DNA of 64,000 nucleotides from an uncultured Oscillospiraceae bacterium. Lineage in GTDB: Bacteria > Bacillota > Clostridia > Oscillospirales > Oscillospiraceae. Both the position numbers and the translations under genes were made by a program. The notes under the pieces are model-generated. The model had not been told where the DNA came from, ran no database searches, and saw only the letters and a list, made by a program, of their open reading frames with translations. Below are positions 15,643 through 23,027 of this stretch, piece by piece. Each line of letters starts with the position of its first letter. Within the stretch, counting starts at the first letter, position 1. Location of the stretch: NCBI GenBank assembly GCA_934565655.1, contig CAKTIE010000003.1:81228-145227 (forward strand). The letters are read 5' to 3'.

Positions 15643-15843
15643 GTGATAAGCTACGAACCACTGTTCAGGACGATGAAGGAAAAGGGTGTGACCTCATACC
15701 GGCTGGGGAAGCTGGGCTTCCCGCTGTCGAACTTCTATGCGATGAAGCGCGGTGACAATGTGTCCACCCATACAATAAATCAGATCTGCAAGCTGCTTGG
15801 CTGCCGCGTGCAGGACGTGATGGAATATATCGACGAGGATTAG
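15643..15843 (+). CDS. Small XRE-type helix-turn-helix regulator
   Basis: A 67-residue protein with a Cro/C1-type HTH of the YozG kind: LFRTMKEKGVTSYRLGKLGF, then NVSTHTINQICKLLGCRVQD and VMEYIDED. I take the GTG at 15643 as start because GAGAGGGG lies 9 bases upstream and the HTH then begins where these regulators normally begin; the frame is open 29 codons further. It probably regulates its own or the divergent gene pair. Preceded by a spacer of about 155 bases with promoter-like TATACT at 15611-15616. Confidence 0.8.
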   Translation: MISYEPLFRTMKEKGVTSYRLGKLGFPLSNFYAMKRGDNVSTHTINQICKLLGCRVQDVMEYIDED

Positions 15844-15879
15844 ACGCCGAAAGCAGTATACAGGACGGTTGTAAAGTGA

Positions 15880-15911
15880 ACCACCCGTACAGCATTTGCT
15901 GTACGGGTGGT
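15880..15911. terminator. Bidirectional intrinsic terminator
   Basis: ACCACCCGTACAGC (15880-15893) pairs perfectly with GCTGTACGGGTGGT (15898-15911), loop ATTT, then TTTAT. It lies between convergent genes. Confidence 0.9.
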
Positions 15912-15915
15912 TTTA

Positions 15916-17160
15916 TCATGCGGCGGCATCGGCCGCGGCGGGAGCCGCGCGCCGGGCGTACAGGGTGTTCAGCCGGGGATACATGTCGGCCTCGCCGTCA
16001 TAGCCTACCGTGACCACGCGATTGCCCAGCCGCAGCACCAGCTTCTGTTGAGACATTTCGGGGGTGTCCGGCAGATTATTGCTGCGGAACTCCTGCCGGA
16101 GATTGGTGGTGTACCGGCGGTACATGGCCTGATCCCAGCCCTTGATCTGCACTTCCTGCCAGTCGTGGGCGGCTTCCTTCTCGGCGTAGTATTTCTCCGC
16201 CAGCGATTCGGTGCGGATGTCCATGACGTTGACCCAGTAGCTGAAGGCGGGATAGCCGATCCCCGCGTGTTCGCCCTCCAGCCAGATGGTGGGGCCGTCC
16301 TGCCGGTAGGTGGCAAAGGAGTACAGCAGATGCTTGCCGCCGGTGCCATGGGTCTCGTTGGGGCGCTGATAGGGCTTCTGTGCCGCTTCCTCCGGGGACA
16401 GGGATTCCAGCCGCACCACGGGGCAGTCGGAGAGCGGTACGTCATAGTAGCTTCCGGAGGAGCCGATGCCGACCACAGCCAGAAACAGTATGCTGAAGCC
16501 GACCAATGTCAGCAGCGCGATACGGACCCGCTTGCGCTTGCGTATCTCCGGGCCGGGGCGGAAGCTTCTGTCCAGCAGATACCGCCGGCGCTGCGCGATG
16601 GAGCGGAGAATGACATATATGCCCAGCACCAGATAGAAGGCGGCCATAAATACCATGGAGGCCGTCAGCAGTGCGGTGCCGTTCAGCAGCATATCGTAAA
16701 AGCCGTCGTAGAACTTCATATTCTGAAGCTCGTTTCGGAGCAGATTGGGGATCAGCAGGATCATCAGGATACCGGCGTACAGCTTGCCCCGGTTGGTGGC
16801 CTCGATGGAATCCCGCAGGGCGTTTTCGTCGGTGTTGATCTCCACCGCGTCGGGCCGCGCGGCACGGTAGATATCCACCCGGTAGTTCAGCTGATCCACA
16901 TACTCCCAGCCCAGCTCCCGCATGGTCTCCCGGTATTCCTCCCGCCGGGTGTAGTAGCCGTCCTTGGGCTTGATGTGGACGCGGTAGCGGGTGGGCGCGT
17001 CCGTGGTCTGCGTAAAGACGGCGTTCTTATAGACAAGACCCCGGATGTTGACCAGCTTCAGGCCCTGCTGAGATTGTTCGTCCAGCCACGCCTCCAGCGC
17101 GTCCACCTCATACCATGCGAAGGGCATCTCTTTTACGGTGTTGTATTTGCTCTTACTCAT
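15916..17160 (-). CDS. DUF2812 domain membrane protein
   Basis: A 414-residue protein. Residues about 10-100 form a DUF2812 domain (WYEVDALEAWLDEQSQQGL, then RYRVHIKPK and MRELGWEYVDQ). Three to four hydrophobic helices follow at about 125-145, 170-200 and 225-250, and the last 160 residues are soluble, probably outside. DUF2812 proteins are usually co-encoded with PadR regulators, as here; their function is unknown. It is the third gene of the PadR operon, 21 bases after the second DUF2812 gene. Confidence 0.85.
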   Translation of the reverse strand: MSKSKYNTVKEMPFAWYEVDALEAWLDEQSQQGLKLVNIRGLVYKNAVFTQTTDAPTRYRVHIKPKDGYYTRREEYRETMRELGWEYVDQLNYRVDIYRAARPDAVEINTDENALRDSIEATNRGKLYAGILMILLIPNLLRNELQNMKFYDGFYDMLLNGTALLTASMVFMAAFYLVLGIYVILRSIAQRRRYLLDRSFRPGPEIRKRKRVRIALLTLVGFSILFLAVVGIGSSGSYYDVPLSDCPVVRLESLSPEEAAQKPYQRPNETHGTGGKHLLYSFATYRQDGPTIWLEGEHAGIGYPAFSYWVNVMDIRTESLAEKYYAEKEAAHDWQEVQIKGWDQAMYRRYTTNLRQEFRSNNLPDTPEMSQQKLVLRLGNRVVTVGYDGEADMYPRLNTLYARRAAPAAADAAA

Positions 17161-17181
17161 AGCGGCGTCTCCTTTCTGACC

Positions 17182-18339
17182 TCAGCGGGCGAATTTGTCC
17201 AGTGCGTCGGCCAGGTCATACGCGGTGTCGTCACCGTAGCCAATCTCCCACACAGTCTTGCCGTTTTGCAGGATCAGCAGCTGGCCGGGCAGTCCGCGGC
17301 TGTTGGTCCAGCTCCGGAACCATGCATGCTCCCAGCCGGAAACGGTGATGGGCGTCATGTCAGCCGTTTTCTCCTTTACATAGCCGTCGGCTACCCATTC
17401 CCACGCAATGTCCAACTGGTCGGCGTTGTAATACCAGGTATTTTCATGAAACCCTTCGGAGGGATCCAGCATATTCTCGCCGCCCCACTGACGCACCATC
17501 GTGCTGCGCATCAGCGGCGCGTAACTGTAAAACAGCATTTCATCCCGATGTACCGGGTCTATGGCCAGCAGCTGGGCCTCATCGTGGCCCGGGAACACCT
17601 GCGTCACGGTAGGCAGAGGAGAATCCGCGACGGGGTAGTTTTTCTCACCCCGTTTGAGACCGATCCACAGGATTGCGCAGATCAGCAGACACACGCCCAG
17701 CATGGCGAGCATTACATAATGGGTATGTATCCGCCGCCGTTCCTGCCCGATGCAGTGATAGTCCCGCGTCAGCAGCAGCCGCTTTTTGGTGGCGGCCGCA
17801 TCCCGCATACCCCGGGAAAAGACGATCAGCCAGTACAGTGCCAGCAAAAGAATGGCAGGGTACAGCAGCACATAGGGGCTGGTGAGAAAATCATAAAGCC
17901 CGGTGATGTCGCGCCCCTGGAGAAGATTCCGGAACATCATCTGATACAGCCATATCGGAATAAAGATGAGACCGATGATCCCCATACGCTGCTCGGAGGT
18001 CAGCTTCTTATCCAGCACCTCGTGGAGCGTTTCCTCGTCGGTGTTCAGCTCCGGCGCGTCGGGATCGGCGCAGCAATAGATGTCCAACTGGGGCGTCAGG
18101 TCGCAGACGTATTCCCAGCCCATTTCGGCATAGGCGGCGATGCGCTCCTTTTCTCCGGCATAGCCCAGATTGCGCTTTACGTCGATGCGATAGCGCATGG
18201 GTCTCGGCGTGTCCTGCTGGAAACACATTATGCTGCCAAAACGGCGCTCCTGCAGGAAAAGTCCTTTGCTGGCCTGATCGTCCAGCCAGCTCTCAATGGC
18301 GTCGATCTGAATCAAATAGTAGGGCAGAAGCTTGATCAT
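17182..18339 (-). CDS. DUF2812 domain membrane protein (paralogue)
   Basis: A 385-residue paralogue of the next gene: IDAIESWLDDQASKGLFLQ, RYRIDVKR and MGWEYVCDLTPQLDIYCCAD form the DUF2812 domain; transmembrane segments lie at about 140-165, 175-200 and 225-250; a soluble C-terminal part of about 130 residues follows. Its ATG at 18339 overlaps the PadR stop (ATGA) and has GAGGAGGAAAA upstream, so the upstream open frame is not used. Two tandem, diverged copies suggest a heteromeric membrane complex, which is an inference. Confidence 0.87.
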   Translation of the reverse strand: MIKLLPYYLIQIDAIESWLDDQASKGLFLQERRFGSIMCFQQDTPRPMRYRIDVKRNLGYAGEKERIAAYAEMGWEYVCDLTPQLDIYCCADPDAPELNTDEETLHEVLDKKLTSEQRMGIIGLIFIPIWLYQMMFRNLLQGRDITGLYDFLTSPYVLLYPAILLLALYWLIVFSRGMRDAAATKKRLLLTRDYHCIGQERRRIHTHYVMLAMLGVCLLICAILWIGLKRGEKNYPVADSPLPTVTQVFPGHDEAQLLAIDPVHRDEMLFYSYAPLMRSTMVRQWGGENMLDPSEGFHENTWYYNADQLDIAWEWVADGYVKEKTADMTPITVSGWEHAWFRSWTNSRGLPGQLLILQNGKTVWEIGYGDDTAYDLADALDKFAR

Positions 18340-18653
18340 ACGTTTTCCTCCTCTCTGTCCGCGTCGCGGATGCAGCGGCGCAGACGGGCACATTCGGCGT
18401 CATACAGGGCGCGTCCCGCGTCGGTCAGCTCATAGGTGCGCTTGCGGCCCTCCACGCTGACCTCCCGGATCATCTGTTCATCCGTCAACTTGGAGAGAAT
18501 GGTATACAGCGTCCCCGGCCCCAGCGCCATGCGGCCGCCGGTGGTCTCACCGATCCAGTGGACGATCTCCACGCCGCACAGCGTCCGGCGGCGCAGGGCC
18601 ATCAGCACATAGAACATCGGCTCCGACAGGGTCTCCAATGACCGTTTCGGCAT
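18336..18653 (-). CDS. PadR family transcriptional regulator
   Basis: A 105-residue PadR-type winged-helix regulator: SEPMFYVLMALRRRTLCGVE, then GPGTLYTILSKLTDEQMI and GRKRTYELTDAGRALYD. It is the first gene of the operon with two DUF2812 proteins and most likely represses it through the tandem palindromes at 18677-18717. The short C-terminal helix for dimerisation (RLRRCIRDADREEENV) is typical. Confidence 0.95.
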   Translation of the reverse strand: MPKRSLETLSEPMFYVLMALRRRTLCGVEIVHWIGETTGGRMALGPGTLYTILSKLTDEQMIREVSVEGRKRTYELTDAGRALYDAECARLRRCIRDADREEENV

Positions 18654-18676
18654 GGTGCTCCGCTCCTTTCTATCAA

Positions 18677-18717
18677 ATATCGTTTTACGATATCACTATA
18701 ACATCGTATTACGATAT
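18677..18717. promoter_or_regulatory. Tandem PadR operator palindromes
   Basis: Two copies of the same palindrome: ATATCGT-TTT-ACGATAT (18677-18693, perfect) and ACATCGT-ATT-ACGATAT (18701-18717, 6 of 7 paired). Centres are 24 bp apart. One copy fills the promoter spacer, the other lies at the start of transcription. Confidence 0.8.
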
Positions 18718-18723
18718 TGTCAA
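18695..18723 (-). promoter_or_regulatory. Sigma-A promoter of the PadR-DUF2812 operon
   Basis: On the minus strand TTGACA (18718-18723), 17 bases, TATAGT (18695-18700). Confidence 0.85.
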
Positions 18724-18761
18724 TGGGTGCAAAAAATATTTCTGAATTGTGAAGAAAATGC

Positions 18762-18790
18762 TTGCAATCGGGAAAAAGCTGTGCTATACT
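18762..18790 (+). promoter_or_regulatory. Sigma-A promoter of the glycine-riboswitch/symporter transcript
   Basis: TTGCAA (18762-18767), 17 bases, TATACT (18785-18790), upstream of the riboswitch. Confidence 0.8.
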
Positions 18791-18800
18791 CCCCTCATCA

Positions 18801-18943
18801 ATTGAACAGCACCCGATGAGCCTTTCAGAATTCCGGCGGAAAACTGAAAGGGGAGGGGACTCTGGAGAATCCCATTGAATTGGGTGCCGAAGGTGTAAGG
18901 CGCGAAAGCGCTGAATCTCTCAGGCAAAAGGACAGAGAAGACA
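18801..18943 (+). ncRNA. Glycine riboswitch, single aptamer with upstream ghost hairpin
   Basis: The conserved glycine aptamer core is at 18859-18943: CTCTGGAGAA, GGGTGCCGAAGGTGTAAGG, then CTCTCAGGCAAAAGGACAGA. No second full aptamer exists. Upstream (18831-18851) CCTTTCAG and CTGAAAGG pair into a hairpin that may be the degenerate ghost partner of a type-2 singlet, a class that mostly controls transporters. The 5' strand CTCTGGAGAA (18860-18869) can also pair with 18962-18971, which overlaps the terminator stem, so switching by attenuation is visible. It occupies the gene-free stretch 18654-19021. Confidence 0.93.
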
Positions 18944-18968
18944 TTTGAGTGTCTGCCTTGTTTCTCCG

Positions 18969-19000
18969 GAGTCGCTGCACAGCAGCGGCTCTATTTTTCT
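18969..19000 (+). terminator. Riboswitch expression-platform terminator
   Basis: GAGTCGCTGC (18969-18978) pairs with GCAGCGGCTC (18982-18991), followed by TATTTTTCT. It lies between the glycine aptamer and the symporter ATG. Confidence 0.8.
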
Positions 19001-19021
19001 GTTGAAAAGGAGAGAATCAAC

Positions 19022-20440
19022 ATGCAAGCCATCGAATCCGTACTGTTCCCCATCGTATGTAAGATCAATGAGTATCTGAGCAACTACATTCTGGTATTCC
19101 TGCTGATCGGCGTAGGTCTGTGGTACACCATCAAGACCCGCTTTGTGCAGGTGCGCTGCTTCGGCGAGGGTATGCGCAAGGTGTTCGGCAACCTGAAGCT
19201 GAAGGGCGGCAAGCACGATTCCGGTATGAGCTCCTTCCAGGCGCTGGCTACCGCCATTGCCGCGCAGGTGGGTACCGGCAACATCGTGGGTGCTTCCGGC
19301 GCCATCCTGACCGGCGGCCCCGGCGCGATCTTCTGGATGTGGGTCATCGCCTTCTTCGGCATGGCCACCATCTACGCTGAAGCCACGCTGGCCCAAAAGA
19401 CCCGTATCGTTGACCCTGACGGCACGGTTCGCGGCGGCCCCGTGTACTACATCACCACCGCGTTCAAGGGCGGCTTCGGTAAGTTCCTTGCAGGCTTCTT
19501 CGCCGTGGCTATCGTGCTGGCGCTGGGCTTCATGGGCTGCATGGTGCAGTCCAACTCCATCGGCTCCACCATGAATACTGCCTTCGGCATTCCCACCTGG
19601 GTGTCCGGCGTGATCCTTGTCATCATCTGCGCGATTATCTTCCTGGGCGGTGTGCAGCGTCTGGCCTCCGTTACTGAGAAGATCGTTCCCATCATGGCCG
19701 CTATCTTCCTGCTGGGCGGTCTGGCCGTCCTGGTGGCCCGCATCACCTACATCCCCGCTACTTTCGCCATGATCTTCAAGTATGCTTTCCAGCCTCAGGC
19801 CATCATCGGCGGCGGCTTCGGCTATGCCATCAAGACCGCCATCAGCCAGGGCGCCAAGCGCGGCCTGTTCTCCAATGAGGCCGGTATGGGCTCTACCCCC
19901 CACGCGCATGCTCAGGCCAACGTGGATCATCCCCACGATCAGGGCGTAGTGGCCATGATCGGCGTGTTTATCGATACCTTCGTGGTGCTGACCCTCAACG
20001 CGCTGGTCATCATTTCCACCCTGTATACCGCCGATGGCCCTCTGGCGGAGTGCGGCGCTGCCGCTGCCAGCACCACGCTGACCAAGGCCAATCTGGCCCA
20101 GACCGCCTTCGGTACCGTGTTCGGCGAGAAGCTCGGCGCCATGTTCGTGGCGGTGTGCCTGTTCTTCTTCGCGTTCTCCACCGTGCTGAGCTGGAACCTG
20201 TTCGGTAAGATCAACGCCAACTATCTGTTCGGCAAGAAGAATCCCCGCCGCTGCACCGTGGTGTACAGCATCATCGCCCTGGTGTTCGTGTTCATCGGCA
20301 CCCTGGCCAGCAACGATCTGGTGTGGGAGCTGACGGATATGTTTAACAACCTGATGGTCATCCCCAACGCCATCGCCCTGTTCGCCCTGACCGGCATGGT
20401 GGTCGCCATGTGCAAGGAGGGCAAGCTGGCCAAGAAGTAA
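19022..20440 (+). CDS. Sodium:alanine/glycine symporter, AGCS family
   Basis: A 472-residue membrane protein with about 11 helices. FQALATAIAAQVGTGNIVGA near residue 75, GPGAIFWMWVIAFFGMAT near 98, and GAKRGLFSNEAGMGSTPHAH near 280 are AGCS signatures. It imports small neutral amino acids with Na+. The upstream glycine riboswitch indicates that glycine is its physiological substrate or signal. A good AAAAGGAGAG ribosome site precedes the ATG; a strong terminator follows. Confidence 0.95.
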   Translation: MQAIESVLFPIVCKINEYLSNYILVFLLIGVGLWYTIKTRFVQVRCFGEGMRKVFGNLKLKGGKHDSGMSSFQALATAIAAQVGTGNIVGASGAILTGGPGAIFWMWVIAFFGMATIYAEATLAQKTRIVDPDGTVRGGPVYYITTAFKGGFGKFLAGFFAVAIVLALGFMGCMVQSNSIGSTMNTAFGIPTWVSGVILVIICAIIFLGGVQRLASVTEKIVPIMAAIFLLGGLAVLVARITYIPATFAMIFKYAFQPQAIIGGGFGYAIKTAISQGAKRGLFSNEAGMGSTPHAHAQANVDHPHDQGVVAMIGVFIDTFVVLTLNALVIISTLYTADGPLAECGAAAASTTLTKANLAQTAFGTVFGEKLGAMFVAVCLFFFAFSTVLSWNLFGKINANYLFGKKNPRRCTVVYSIIALVFVFIGTLASNDLVWELTDMFNNLMVIPNAIALFALTGMVVAMCKEGKLAKK

Positions 20441-20477
20441 GCGATCCTTTGCTTTCTGACATATTCTCCCCAAGGAA

Positions 20478-20506
20478 AACGCCCGATCCTGTTCGGATCG
20501 GGCGTT
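20478..20506 (+). terminator. Intrinsic terminator of the symporter gene
   Basis: AACGCCCGATCC (20478-20489) pairs perfectly with GGATCGGGCGTT (20495-20506), followed by TTCGTT. Confidence 0.9.
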
Positions 20507-20510
20507 TTCG

Positions 20511-20539
20511 TTGACAAGTGCTTGTTGCTGTTATATAAA
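20511..20539 (+). promoter_or_regulatory. Sigma-A promoter of the MBL hydrolase gene
   Basis: TTGACA (20511-20516), 17 bases, TATAAA (20534-20539), 34 bases upstream of the ATG. Confidence 0.85.
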
Positions 20540-20573
20540 TATAGGTAAGATACTACAGAAAAGAGGTGCAGTC

Positions 20574-21455
20574 ATGTACGAATTGAATCATATCACCGGC
20601 AATAGCTACTATATTCAAAGCCCCTCCAAGATGGGCCTTGTGAAGCTGAACGATACGGACGTCTGTCTCGTCGACAGCGGCAACGACAAGGACGCGGGCC
20701 GTAAGGTGCGGCAGCTGCTGGACGCCAACGGCTGGCATCTGACCGCCATCTACAACACCCACTCCAACGCCGACCACATCGGCGGCAACCGCTATCTGCA
20801 GGGCCAGACCAAGTGCAAGATCTACGCCCAGGGCATCGAGTGCGACATCACCCGTCATCCGGTGCTGGAGCCGGCATTTCTGTACGGCGGCTTCCCGCCC
20901 AAGGATCTGCGCCACAAGTTCCTGATGGCGCAGGAGAGCGACGCACAGGAGCTGACGGGAGCCATGCTGCCGGAGGGCTTTGAGCTGCTGCAGTTGCCGG
21001 GCCATTTCTTCCACATGGTGGGCTTCCGCAGCCCGGACGATGTGGTGTATCTGGCGGACTGTCTGTCCAGCCGCGAGACGCTGGACAAGTACCAGATCGG
21101 TTTTCTCTACGATGTGGCCGCCTATCTGGACACGCTGGAGAAGGTCAAGAACATGCAGGCTGCCGCCTTTGTCCCCGCCCACGCCGAGGTCACGGAGGAC
21201 ATCGCGCCGCTGGCCCAGTACAACATCGACAAGGTGCTGGAGATCGCTGACCATATGGTGGACCTCTGCGCCGAGCCTGCTATCTTTGAGGAGCTGCTGA
21301 AGAAGCTGTTTGACGATTACGGCCTGACGCTGACCTTCGAGCAGTATGTGCTGGTGGGCAGCACCGTGAAGTCGTACCTTGCGTGGCTGAAGGACAACGG
21401 ACGGCTGACGGTGCTCTTTGAGGACAACCGTTTGCTGTGGAGGAGAAATGTGTGA
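20574..21455 (+). CDS. MBL-fold hydrolase with altered metal motif
   Basis: A 293-residue metallo-beta-lactamase-fold protein. The usual HxHxDH is replaced by HSNADH (in YNTHSNADHIGG, near residue 62), so the second histidine is Asn; later ligands appear as GHFFHMVGF near 142 and DCLS near 160. The last 80 residues form a separate helical/winged region. Substrate unknown. The ATG has AGAGGTG upstream; an earlier in-frame start falls inside the promoter. Its stop directly abuts the stop of the convergent SDR gene. Confidence 0.85.
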   Translation: MYELNHITGNSYYIQSPSKMGLVKLNDTDVCLVDSGNDKDAGRKVRQLLDANGWHLTAIYNTHSNADHIGGNRYLQGQTKCKIYAQGIECDITRHPVLEPAFLYGGFPPKDLRHKFLMAQESDAQELTGAMLPEGFELLQLPGHFFHMVGFRSPDDVVYLADCLSSRETLDKYQIGFLYDVAAYLDTLEKVKNMQAAAFVPAHAEVTEDIAPLAQYNIDKVLEIADHMVDLCAEPAIFEELLKKLFDDYGLTLTFEQYVLVGSTVKSYLAWLKDNGRLTVLFEDNRLLWRRNV

Positions 21456-22229
21456 TCACGATAGCTTCTGCTGCTTCATCCACACGCCCATAACAAGGCT
21501 GTGGGGCAGGAGCTTCGTCAGCGCGGCCTGACCCCGTGCCACAAAGCCGTAGGTACACACGTCCTTGCCTCGCTTGGCGTCACGCCATGTGCGGCGCACG
21601 ATGTCGTCGGGATCGTACATGGCGACGTACTTCTTCACCACGTCCTCGCCGCCGGAGGAGGTAGCCCGGTCAAAGAAGGCGGTCTTTGTCCAGAAGGGAC
21701 ACACCGCCATAACGCCCACGCCCTGACGGCGCAGCTCCCGGTTCAGGGCGCGGCTGAAGCTGAGGACGAAGGCCTTGGTGGCCCCGTAAACGTCGATGTA
21801 GGGAATGGGCTGGAAGGCCGCCACCGACGCGATGTTGATGATCTGGCTGCCCCGGGGCATGTAGGGGGCGGTCAGCTGGCACATGGCCACCACCGCCTGA
21901 CAGTTCAGGTCGGTCATGTTGAGGTTGACCTCCAGCGGCGTATCCAGCACCGCGCCGAACTTGCCGTAGCCGCTGCAATTCATCAGCAGGCCCACCTGCA
22001 CCGGCTCCTCTGCCAGCGCGGCCCGGTAGGCGTCGAAGCTGGCCCGATCGGTCAGGTCCATGGCCAGCACCCGGACAGGGAAGGGCGCCGTGGCGCGCAG
22101 GGCCTCCAGCTTGTCCTGCTGGCGGGCGATGACCCATATCTCATCGAATGTGCCATACTGATCCACAGTCTCGGCAAAGCGCTTTCCCATACCACTGGAA
22201 GCGCCGGTGATCACGGCGATTTTCTTCAT
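21456..22229 (-). CDS. Short-chain dehydrogenase/reductase
   Basis: A 257-residue SDR oxidoreductase with a Rossmann NAD(P) site TGASSGMGKRFAE at residues 9-21, NCSGYGKFG near 92, INIASVAAF with the catalytic Ser region, and YGATKAF (Tyr-Lys) near 150. The C-terminal 40 residues are longer than minimal SDRs and include a Trp/Tyr-rich end. Substrate unknown. AGGAGGATACC precedes the ATG at 22229; the 21 codons upstream are not used. Confidence 0.92.
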   Translation of the reverse strand: MKKIAVITGASSGMGKRFAETVDQYGTFDEIWVIARQQDKLEALRATAPFPVRVLAMDLTDRASFDAYRAALAEEPVQVGLLMNCSGYGKFGAVLDTPLEVNLNMTDLNCQAVVAMCQLTAPYMPRGSQIINIASVAAFQPIPYIDVYGATKAFVLSFSRALNRELRRQGVGVMAVCPFWTKTAFFDRATSSGGEDVVKKYVAMYDPDDIVRRTWRDAKRGKDVCTYGFVARGQAALTKLLPHSLVMGVWMKQQKLS

Positions 22230-22297
22230 AGGGGTATCCTCCTTTTCTTTGCGCTTATTATGCCATGAGCGGGAGCGATTTGCAAGGGACAAACCCC

Positions 22298-22326
22298 TTG
22301 ACAGGCGGCGCGGCTTTGCCTATAAT
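22298..22326 (+). promoter_or_regulatory. Perfect-consensus sigma-A promoter of the GNAT gene
   Basis: TTGACA (22298-22303), 17 bases, TATAAT (22321-22326), ATG 28 bases later. Confidence 0.92.
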
Positions 22327-22353
22327 ACGAAAAAACACTCAGGAGGGCTTCCT

Positions 22354-22875
22354 ATGATCCGAAAAGGCACCGAACAGGACATCCCGCATATCGCGGCCAT
22401 CTATGAGCATATCCACGACAACGAGGAGAGCGGCAGGTCCACCGTAGGCTGGATCCGGGGCGTATATCCCACGGCGGACACGGCCCGCGCGGCGCTGGAG
22501 GCCGATGACCTGTTCGTGATGGAGGAAAACGGCGCGGTGGTGGCGGCGGCCCGCATCAACAAGATTCAGGTGCCGGTGTACGCCGATGTGCCGTGGCGCT
22601 ATCCGGACGTGCCGGATGAGCAGGTGATGGTGCTGCACACGCTGGTGGTGGAGCCCGCCTGCTCCGGAAAGGGGTACGGCACGGCGTTCGTGAGGTTCTA
22701 TGAGGACTACGCACGGGAAAACGGCTGCCCCTATCTGCGGATGGACACCAACGCCCGCAATCAAACGGCCCGGAAAATGTACGCCGGTCTCGGCTACTGG
22801 GAGGCGGGCATCATGCCCTGCGTCTTTAACGGAATTCCTGGCGTCCAGCTGGTCTGTCTGGAGAAAAAGCTATAA
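22354..22875 (+). CDS. GNAT family N-acetyltransferase
   Basis: A 173-residue GNAT enzyme: MIRKGTEQDIPHIAAIYEHI, LHTLVVEPACSGKGYGTAFV (acetyl-CoA pyrophosphate loop) near 100, and NARNQTARKMYAGLGYWEAG near 135. It would transfer an acetyl group to an unknown small molecule or protein amine. The ATG at 22354 has an AGGAGGG site; single-gene transcript with own promoter and terminator. Confidence 0.92.
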   Translation: MIRKGTEQDIPHIAAIYEHIHDNEESGRSTVGWIRGVYPTADTARAALEADDLFVMEENGAVVAAARINKIQVPVYADVPWRYPDVPDEQVMVLHTLVVEPACSGKGYGTAFVRFYEDYARENGCPYLRMDTNARNQTARKMYAGLGYWEAGIMPCVFNGIPGVQLVCLEKKL

Positions 22876-22885
22876 AAACACACCC

Positions 22886-22911
22886 ACCGGGGCCGTGAAA
22901 GCGGCTCCGGT
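22886..22911 (+). terminator. Intrinsic terminator of the GNAT gene
   Basis: ACCGGGGCCG (22886-22895) pairs with CGGCTCCGGT (22902-22911; one G-U), followed by CTTTTCTT. Confidence 0.85.
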
Positions 22912-22947
22912 CTTTTCTTGCGAAAAATGTCAGTTTCTGCCATATCC

Positions 22948-22981
22948 TTAACGTTCCGTTAACGGCATACGGGCGTATAAT
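22948..22981 (+). promoter_or_regulatory. Palindrome plus -10 box upstream of the MoxR/VWA pair
   Basis: A perfect 6-3-6 palindrome TTAACG-TTC-CGTTAA (22948-22962) lies where the -35 box would be; TATAAT is at 22976-22981. No good -35 hexamer is seen at the right distance, so the palindrome may bind an activator, or a repressor. Confidence 0.5.
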
Positions 22982-23027
22982 ATGCCATCAAAAAAGAATA
23001 TGCCAAATGCAGAAGGGCGGTATGATC

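Noticed and set aside
15907..18435. An 842-codon open frame on the plus strand
   Set aside because: It is the antisense of the two DUF2812 genes. High GC keeps the opposite strand open; the translation is low-complexity and matches no family, and the minus-strand genes have ribosome sites and recognisable domains.
18790..18858. A second, tandem glycine aptamer
   Set aside because: The conserved GCCGAAGG and CTCTCAGG cores occur only once; the upstream part is just a hairpin.
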